DNA of 10,673 nt, taken from NCBI GenBank assembly GCA_910587545.1, contig CAJUMI010000087.1:1-10673 (forward strand), in the 5' to 3' direction. Under the pieces are notes generated by a model that searched no databases, was not told the origin of the DNA, and was given only the letters and a program-made list of their open reading frames with translations. This stretch comes from an uncultured Muribaculaceae bacterium. GTDB lineage: Bacteria; Bacteroidota; Bacteroidia; Bacteroidales; Muribaculaceae. Below, piece after piece: positions 5,401 through 10,673 of this stretch; within the stretch, counting starts at the first letter, position 1, and the number at the start of each line of letters is the position of its first letter. A program made the position numbers and the translations under genes.

Positions 5401-6639
5401 ATGTTTGATCTTATCAGTGAAATCGGCCAGACGATGCGCAACAACAAACTGCGCACCGGCTTGACAGGCTTTGCCGTAGCCTGGGGCATATTCATGCTTA
5501 TCATTCTGTTAGGACTTTCGCGCGGACTGATCAGCGGCTTTGAGGAGCAGAGCGGCAAACGCGACATCAATACTATCGATGTATGGCGGGGATCGACATC
5601 TATCCCCTACAAAGGATATAACAAAGGCCGTCAGGTGCAGTTGAAAGCCTCGACTGTCGACGCACTCAACAAAAGCGGCAACAAATACATCGGCAAGGCG
5701 ACAGCCTACAAATATATCGACTCGGCGAAAGTGACCGGACAGAAAGACTATGTGGCGGGAGGAATAATGGGCATGTCACCCGAATCGAGGCGCGACCAAT
5801 GGATAGACATGTTCGCCGGCCGCTACATCAATCAGGCCGACATGGACAACAACCGTAAAGTAATGGTTATCTCCCGTAAGACCGCCAAGACCATATTCGG
5901 ATCAGACTCCACCGAAGTGGTCGGAAAATACGTCAAGTCGCTTGGCCTTTCGTGGCAGATAATCGGGTTGTACACTAGAGAATGGGGCGAGGACGACAGC
6001 TATGTGCCGTTTACGACCGCTATCGCTCTTTCGGGCGGCGACGCCAACATATGGTCAATGCGCATCCTTGCCGACAACGTCAACGACGAAGTGTCGGCAA
6101 CTGCCGCCGAAGACGCCATACGCGGCGAGCTCGCCAAGATTCACAACTTCGATTCTGACGACAAAAGCGCGACCCCGATGTGGAACCGCTTCACCAACTA
6201 TCTCCAAAACAAAAAAGGCATGATGATACTCGACTACGCAGTGTGGATCATCGGAATCTTCACCATGCTTTCGGGTATAGTCGGAGTGAGCAACATCATG
6301 TTTGTCTCTGTAAGGGAACGCACCCACGAGATAGGCATCCGCCGCGCCATCGGAGCCAAACGCCGCAACATATTGACGCAGGTCATACTCGAGAGTGTGT
6401 CTATCACCACGATTTTCGGTTATATTGGTGTGGTGATGGGTATGATAGTGATGCAGGTGATCGGCCATTTCTTCGGCAGTGAAGCCGGGGGACACAGTCC
6501 GCTCGGCAATCCGACCGTCGATCTGTCGATAGCCCTTAAAGTGACCGTCGTGCTTATAATCGCCGGCGCTCTCGCCGGCCTGTTCCCGGCGCTGAAAGCA
6601 ACCAAAGTCAAACCCGTCGAAGCCCTGCGCGACGAATAA
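5401..6639 (+). CDS. MacB-like ABC permease (first of two)
   Basis: A 412-residue inner-membrane permease of the MacB/FtsX fold. One transmembrane helix (about 21-42) is followed by a large periplasmic MacB_PCD domain (about 43-275) and three helices (about 277-303, 333-355, 378-397). The cytoplasmic loop ERTHEIGIRRAIGAKR (306-321) is the conserved segment that contacts the ATPase, and the ending FPALKATKVKPVEALR is typical of the family. Such permeases act by mechanotransmission, driving movement of substrate from the periplasm into a TolC-type duct. No Shine-Dalgarno is seen and the gene starts 3 bp after the ATPase stop, so translational coupling is likely. Its partner is the paralogous next gene. 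The substrate is unknown; drugs, peptides, lipids or siderophores are all possible for this family. Confidence 0.9.
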   Translation: MFDLISEIGQTMRNNKLRTGLTGFAVAWGIFMLIILLGLSRGLISGFEEQSGKRDINTIDVWRGSTSIPYKGYNKGRQVQLKASTVDALNKSGNKYIGKATAYKYIDSAKVTGQKDYVAGGIMGMSPESRRDQWIDMFAGRYINQADMDNNRKVMVISRKTAKTIFGSDSTEVVGKYVKSLGLSWQIIGLYTREWGEDDSYVPFTTAIALSGGDANIWSMRILADNVNDEVSATAAEDAIRGELAKIHNFDSDDKSATPMWNRFTNYLQNKKGMMILDYAVWIIGIFTMLSGIVGVSNIMFVSVRERTHEIGIRRAIGAKRRNILTQVILESVSITTIFGYIGVVMGMIVMQVIGHFFGSEAGGHSPLGNPTVDLSIALKVTVVLIIAGALAGLFPALKATKVKPVEALRDE

Positions 6640-6643
6640 TCGG

Positions 6644-6650
6644 AAAGGAG
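6644..6650 (+). promoter_or_regulatory. Strong Shine-Dalgarno for the second permease
   Basis: AAAGGAG lies 10 nt before the ATG at 6661 in the 21-bp gap after the first permease. It is unusually close to the anti-Shine-Dalgarno complement for Bacteroidales, where most genes lack such a site. It supports this start and may help balance permease stoichiometry. Confidence 0.5.
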
Positions 6651-6660
6651 TGACACTGAA

Positions 6661-7908
6661 ATGAAAAATCCTATTTTCGATATAGAGAACTGGCGTGAGA
6701 TCGGCGCCACGCTCGCCCGGAACAAAACACGCACATTTCTGACAGCCTTCGGCATCTTCTGGGGCACGGCGATGCTCGCCATGCTGTGGGGAGGAGCCCA
6801 CGGCATGGAAGGAATGCTGCGCCGCAATTTCGCAGGGTTCACCACCAATCTCGGTGCTGTGTTTCCCGGACAGACAAGTATTTCGTTCAAGGGATTCAAC
6901 AAAGGCATGCAATGGACCATGACCCAGAACGACGTCGACGCTATCCGCCGGATCACACCGAATATTGAATATTCGACAACTATCTGCCAGAACTACGGCA
7001 CAATCCAGTACGGCACACAATCGAAGCAGGCTCAGATCATAGGTTATGAACCTGATTTCTCGAAGATACTTCTGCCGGTGATCTACTCCGGCCGCGTGCT
7101 CAACGAAAGCGACGAGAGCGGATCCCGCAAAGTGGCTCTCATCGGTAAAAATATCGCCGCCGAGCTGTTCGGCACCGAAGAACCTGTCGGAAAATTCATC
7201 TGCGCCAAAGGCATATATTTTCTCGTAGCAGGTGTGATCGGCCAGACATCAGAGGTCAATATCGGCGGTCGATATGACGAATCGGTAATCATACCGTCGT
7301 CTACATTCAGACGCGCATACAACTGGGGCAACCAGGTCAACTTCTTCATGTACACTGCCGACGCCGGACACGCGCCTTCAGAACTGAAGCCATATATCAT
7401 CAGGGCAATATGCGCAAACCATCCGATATCACCTGAAGACGACAAGGCCATGTGGTTTATGGACATATCCGAAGAATTCAATATGATCGACAATCTCTTC
7501 CTCGGAGTCAGTCTGCTGGCCCTGTTTGTCGGAGCCGGATCGCTGATGGCAGGCATCATCGGCATAGGCAACATCATGTGGATCATCGTCAAGGAGCGCA
7601 CTCAGGAAATCGGCATCCGCCGGGCCATCGGAGCAAAGCCATGTGACATCATCGTGCAGATCCTCTCCGAAGGCGTTGTGCTGACCTCAATAGCGGGTCT
7701 TGCGGGTGTGTGCTTCTCAACGCTCGTTCTCGCGCTTGTCGACAGCCAGACTACCGACCACGTGCTTGGTTCGGCGGGATTTATCCTGACCTTCAGCCAG
7801 GCCGCCGGAATTGTAGCGGCATTCCTTGTGCTCGGAACCGCCGCCGGCACCTTGCCCGCCATAAAAGCAATGCGCATCAAACCGATCGAAGCCATGCGCG
7901 ACAAATAG
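6661..7908 (+). CDS. MacB-like ABC permease (second of two)
   Basis: A 415-residue paralogue of the preceding permease with the same layout: a transmembrane helix at about 25-45, a periplasmic domain at about 46-278, and three helices at about 281-310, 338-360 and 377-400. The ATPase-contact loop KERTQEIGIRRAIGAK (311-326) and the ending LPAIKAMRIKPIEAMR closely match the first permease. Both proteins also carry an alike motif early in the periplasmic domain (TSISFKGFNKG here, TSIPYKGYNKG there). The two therefore arose by duplication and probably form a heterodimer, as LolC and LolE do, rather than two homodimers. It follows the first permease by 21 bp and precedes the adaptor gene by 40 bp. 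The transported substrate cannot be told from sequence. Confidence 0.9.
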   Translation: MKNPIFDIENWREIGATLARNKTRTFLTAFGIFWGTAMLAMLWGGAHGMEGMLRRNFAGFTTNLGAVFPGQTSISFKGFNKGMQWTMTQNDVDAIRRITPNIEYSTTICQNYGTIQYGTQSKQAQIIGYEPDFSKILLPVIYSGRVLNESDESGSRKVALIGKNIAAELFGTEEPVGKFICAKGIYFLVAGVIGQTSEVNIGGRYDESVIIPSSTFRRAYNWGNQVNFFMYTADAGHAPSELKPYIIRAICANHPISPEDDKAMWFMDISEEFNMIDNLFLGVSLLALFVGAGSLMAGIIGIGNIMWIIVKERTQEIGIRRAIGAKPCDIIVQILSEGVVLTSIAGLAGVCFSTLVLALVDSQTTDHVLGSAGFILTFSQAAGIVAAFLVLGTAAGTLPAIKAMRIKPIEAMRDK

Positions 7909-7948
7909 ACAACATCAATCAAGAAACTAATAACTACATCTAAACAAT

Positions 7949-9040
7949 ATGAAACGTTTTTTCCGCATCTTTATCTGGATTATCGTAGCCGCAGCGTTTA
8001 TCGGCACATTCGTTTTCCTCTACAAAAACTCCCAGCCAAAGGAAGTGACCTATCAGACCGTATCGCCCGAAACCGGCACGATCGAACGCTCGACCGTGCT
8101 GACTGGCAAGATCGAGCCTCGCGACGAGATCGACATCAAACCTCAGATATCGGGCATCATCTCCGAGATTCTCGTCGAAGCCGGCCAAAACGTGAAAGAA
8201 GGCGATGTGATAGCCCGCATCAAGGTAATACCCGAAGCATCGCAACTGTCATCGGCTCAGACACGAGTCGACGCCGCGAAAATCGCACTCGATGACGCCG
8301 GAAACAAATACGAACGCGCCAAGACACTCTACGAGCGCAAACTCATATCCCGCGAAGAATATGAGACCGCGGCAACGACCTACAACCGTGCCGTCAGCGA
8401 CCTCGAAGGCGCTGAAGACGCCCTCGACATCGTGCGCAACGGTGTGTCTCGTTTCAATGCGTCGGAAAGCAACACTATGGTCCGCGCGACAGTCGACGGC
8501 CTGATACTCGACGTGCCGGTGAAAGTCGGCAGCTCGGTGATCCAGGCCAACACACTCAACGACGGCACCACTATAGCCACCATCGCCGACATGTCCAATC
8601 TTATATTCAAAGGCAATGTCGACGAAACTGAGGTCGGCCAGCTGTCGGTCGGAATGCCTATGACAATATCCGTCGGAGCGATACCCGACACCGAACCGCA
8701 CGCCGTAATAGAATACATATCTCCAAAGGGCAATGAATCGAGCGGCGCCAATACATTCGAGCTGAAAGCTGCGCTCGAGGTCGACCCTGACGTGACATTG
8801 CGCGCCGGCTACAGCGCCAACGCCACCGTCGTTCTGAGCAGCGCCAAAGATGTGCTGACAATTCCTGAAAGCGTAGTAGAATTTTCGGGCGACAGCACTT
8901 TCGTCTACTGTCAGGTCGACTCCGCCACTCAAAAATATGAACGCACGGCAATCACTACCGGCCTCGGCGACGGTGTGAACATCGAAGTCAAGAGCGGCAT
9001 CGACAAAAACAGCCGCCTGCGCGGAGCCGAAAACAAATAA
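7949..9040 (+). CDS. Membrane fusion protein (HlyD/MacA-type adaptor)
   Basis: A 363-residue periplasmic adaptor joining the inner-membrane permeases to the outer-membrane channel. A single N-terminal membrane anchor (about 7-25) has no lipobox cysteine. The biotinyl-lipoyl domain comes in two halves (about 57-93, with GxISEILVEAGQNVKEGDVIA, and about 176-218, with the matching ATVDGLILDVPVKVGSSV). Between them, residues about 97-165 form an alpha-helical hairpin rich in Ala, Glu and Arg (LYERKLISREEYETA). A beta-barrel (about 219-297) and a C-terminal membrane-proximal domain follow (AGYSANATVVLSSA, then LTIPESVV). The hairpin is short, as in MacA. Gaps are 40 bp upstream and 19 bp downstream, in the same operon. 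The leader is A/T-rich without a Shine-Dalgarno. Confidence 0.92.
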   Translation: MKRFFRIFIWIIVAAAFIGTFVFLYKNSQPKEVTYQTVSPETGTIERSTVLTGKIEPRDEIDIKPQISGIISEILVEAGQNVKEGDVIARIKVIPEASQLSSAQTRVDAAKIALDDAGNKYERAKTLYERKLISREEYETAATTYNRAVSDLEGAEDALDIVRNGVSRFNASESNTMVRATVDGLILDVPVKVGSSVIQANTLNDGTTIATIADMSNLIFKGNVDETEVGQLSVGMPMTISVGAIPDTEPHAVIEYISPKGNESSGANTFELKAALEVDPDVTLRAGYSANATVVLSSAKDVLTIPESVVEFSGDSTFVYCQVDSATQKYERTAITTGLGDGVNIEVKSGIDKNSRLRGAENK

Positions 9041-9059
9041 TCCGTAAAAATCTGCAATT

Positions 9060-10355
9060 ATGAAGATCAAATATATAAGCGCTGCTGTCTGTATTGTAGC
9101 ATCGGCCCTGTCATCGGCGGCCGGAGTGTGGACGCTCGACAGCTGCATATCTTATGCGGTGAGCAATAACCTGACTGTCAAATCGCGTCTGATCGAAGTC
9201 AGATCGGGCGAACTCGACATCACCGAGGCCAAAGACCGCCATCTGCCCAACATAAGCGCCAACGCCTCGCAGTCGTTCAGCTTCGGCCGCGGCCTGACAT
9301 CCGAAAACACATACACCAACCGCAACACGACCAATTTCGGCTGGGGCGTGAATATGTCGCTCCCGCTGTTCCAAGGACTGTCGGCCGTGAGGCAGACCAA
9401 ATATGCCAAAGCCAATCTGCGAGTGCTCGTAGAGGAACTCGAGGCCTCCAGGGACGACATAACGCTAAATGTCATATCTGCCTATCTGCAGGTGCTTTAC
9501 GCCGGCGAGATGTGTAAGGTGGCCGATGAACAGCTCAGACTCTCGCTTGTCGAGGAATCGCGCCGCGAGCAGTTGCTCGAGGAAGGCAAGATACCCGAGC
9601 TCGACCTGACCGAGGCCCGGTCACAGGTGGCCCAGAACCGTCTGACCGTAGTCAATGCGCAGAACGACCGCACCCTCGCCCTCGTCGATCTGGCGCAGCT
9701 GCTTGAATTGCCGGACATAGAAGGCTTCGACATAGCTCCCGTCGAGGACGACGGTCTTGGCATATATTCGGCCGAAGAAGTCTACCGCCGCGCCCTCGAA
9801 GCCAACCACTCGATCCTTGCCGGACGCCGGCGCATCGAGGCCGCCGACCGCAACATATCGCTCGCCCGGTCGTCATATCTGCCACAGCTGTCGTTCAACG
9901 CAGGCATTGGAAGCAACTACTACACCGTCAACGGGCTCAACGGCGAGACCTTCGGACAGCAGATGCGCAACAACTTCAGCAAATCGCTCGGATTCACTCT
10001 GTCCGTGCCGCTGTTTGACGCTTTTTCGTCGCGCAACTCCGTCAGACGCGCCAAGATACAGAAACTGAACGCCGAACTGCAGTACGAGAACAGCGAACGC
10101 ACACTCTACAAGAACATCCAGCAGGCCTACTATCAGGCACAGGGAGCACAGGAGAAATTCCGCGCCGCCGAAGTGTCGGAAGCAGCGACGCGCGAAGCAT
10201 TCGAGGCCATGCAGCAGAAATATGATTTCGGCAAGGCCAACTCCACGGAATATGAAACAGCACGCTCCAACTATGTGCGGGCTATGTCTGAAGCCGTACA
10301 GGCCAAGTACGAGTCGATCCTGCGCCGCCGTATATTGGCCTTCTACAATAAGTAG
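9060..10355 (+). CDS. TolC-like outer membrane efflux protein
   Basis: A 431-residue outer membrane factor that would trimerise into a barrel with a long periplasmic tunnel, completing the tripartite pump. Residues 1-21 are a signal peptide (MKIKYISAAV start, ending SSAAG). The mature N-terminus WTLDSCISYAVSNN is the typical opening of the family. The protein is an internal repeat: HLPNISANAS with WGVNMSLPLFQGLSA (about 61-109) matches YLPQLSFNAG with LGFTLSVPLFDAFSS (about 273-324). Each is followed by long amphipathic helices, for example GKIPELDLTEARSQVAQNR and, in the second half, DFGKANSTEYETARSNYVRA. It is the last gene of the operon and ends 318 bp before the window edge. Confidence 0.92.
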   Translation: MKIKYISAAVCIVASALSSAAGVWTLDSCISYAVSNNLTVKSRLIEVRSGELDITEAKDRHLPNISANASQSFSFGRGLTSENTYTNRNTTNFGWGVNMSLPLFQGLSAVRQTKYAKANLRVLVEELEASRDDITLNVISAYLQVLYAGEMCKVADEQLRLSLVEESRREQLLEEGKIPELDLTEARSQVAQNRLTVVNAQNDRTLALVDLAQLLELPDIEGFDIAPVEDDGLGIYSAEEVYRRALEANHSILAGRRRIEAADRNISLARSSYLPQLSFNAGIGSNYYTVNGLNGETFGQQMRNNFSKSLGFTLSVPLFDAFSSRNSVRRAKIQKLNAELQYENSERTLYKNIQQAYYQAQGAQEKFRAAEVSEAATREAFEAMQQKYDFGKANSTEYETARSNYVRAMSEAVQAKYESILRRRILAFYNK

Positions 10356-10398
10356 CTTCACATCGAACTGAAAAATCTCAGTAATTATGTCGTCGGGA

Positions 10399-10420
10399 CC
10401 AATCTATCATGAGACATTGG
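10399..10420 (+). terminator. Imperfect inverted repeat after the efflux operon
   Basis: CCAAT (10399-10403) pairs with ATTGG (10416-10420), and the dyad continues towards a central TCATGA with two mispairs. It lies about 45 bp after the last stop of the operon and is not followed by a T-run. A weak terminator or chance dyad are both possible. Confidence 0.25.
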
Positions 10421-10447
10421 ACTAATATGGGATATAGAACTATAATT

Positions 10448-10575
10448 TTAGAGCTTGTTTAAAAACAGATGTGAAATTTCAGGCGCGAAAGGTTTATTTG
10501 GATTTCGAGCTGAAACGAGGGAGTTTATCGAGATAAACGACTGAATTGAAGCGCGAAATACATTAAACATTTCGT
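10448..10575. repeat. Structured intergenic repeat with a 40-codon minus-strand frame
   Basis: This stretch is organised. TGTTTAA (10456-10462) and TTAAACA (10563-10569) are inverted near its edges. GCGCGAAA occurs twice (10483-10490, 10551-10558). GTTTATC-GA-GATAAAC (10523-10538) is a 7-bp-stem hairpin. Two further TTTC...GAAA dyads lie between. The minus strand is open from ATG 10570 to a stop at 10448-10450, 40 residues including SFISINSLVSARNPNKPF. From memory this peptide and DNA recur in many Bacteroidales intergenic regions, which would make it an interspersed element and not a gene. Only one copy is in the window, so the repeat status is recall plus inference. Confidence 0.45.
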
Positions 10576-10673
10576 GTCTTATAAGGGTTGTACATATCAT
10601 TTGGGTTTTATTTTATAATTATTGCTGTCCGATAAAACTTGAAGAAGGCAAAAATGTTTGGCTCGAACGCTGA
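10576..10673. other. Unassigned right edge
   Basis: The last 98 bases are A/T-rich. An ATG at about 10653 opens a frame that runs off the edge after six codons (MFGSNA). No domain, promoter of consensus form or repeat end can be supported here. Confidence 0.2.

Noticed and set aside
6055..7020. 321-codon minus-strand open frame
   Set aside because: It lies antisense to the two permease genes and crosses their junction. Its His/Asp/Val-heavy composition is that of a shadow frame of G+C-rich coding DNA.
5401..7908. One permease gene split by a mutation
   Set aside because: Each frame is full length with its own N-terminal helix, periplasmic domain and C-terminal three helices, so these are two complete paralogous genes.
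8249..9148. 299-codon minus-strand open frame
   Set aside because: Antisense to the adaptor gene, whose domain structure is clear. The composition is low-complexity and no promoter or domain supports it.
10568..10673. Start of an insertion-sequence transposase at the right edge
   Set aside because: Only six codons follow the ATG near 10653 and no recognisable terminal inverted repeat or transposase motif is visible, so the idea cannot be supported from this window.

Overview
The window looks like chromosomal DNA of a gut-type Bacteroidales bacterium. Three things point there: promoters of the Bacteroidetes sigma-ABfr type (TTTG-N19/20-TAnnTTTG) at 2840-2871 and 4597-4627, A/T-rich leaders with few Shine-Dalgarno sequences, and a BT4734-type primase-like protein. 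Muribaculaceae is my best guess at family level, but that rests on memory of similar sequences and not on any search.

Positions 1-2810 read as an accessory patch carrying mobile-element debris. No intact gene lies in 1-579. It holds fragments of broken reading frames, a promoter-like element, and three copies of GTAGGGAGAAAA at exact 21-bp steps, plus a fourth weaker copy, which resemble replication iterons. Next comes a hipBA-type toxin-antitoxin pair. The HipA kinase is full length with its key residues. The HipB-like partner is only 66 residues and appears to have lost its DNA-binding helix-turn-helix through a clean in-frame deletion. An A/T-rich gene for a stand-alone BT4734/VirE_N domain (primase-like palm) follows.

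Positions 2811-4692 hold a secreted CE1-type esterase with its own promoter. It is followed by a strong hairpin and a short, decayed piece of what looks like a family 3 glycoside hydrolase. Together they suggest a former small polysaccharide-degradation locus.

Positions 4597-10355 form one operon, promoter included, for a complete MacAB-TolC-like tripartite efflux or export system: ATPase, two paralogous MacB/FtsX-type permeases, a membrane fusion adaptor and a TolC-like outer membrane channel. The ATPase and two permeases would form a heteromeric inner-membrane transporter, the adaptor would span the periplasm, and the TolC-like protein would form the exit duct. No dedicated regulator gene is present.

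The last 318 bases carry no convincing gene. They contain a structured, probably interspersed repeat of about 120 bp that encodes a 40-residue open frame on the minus strand.

I did not find a clearly new multi-gene system. The most unusual items are the HTH-less HipB next to an intact HipA, the iteron-like array, the stand-alone BT4734 domain and the 3' repeat.
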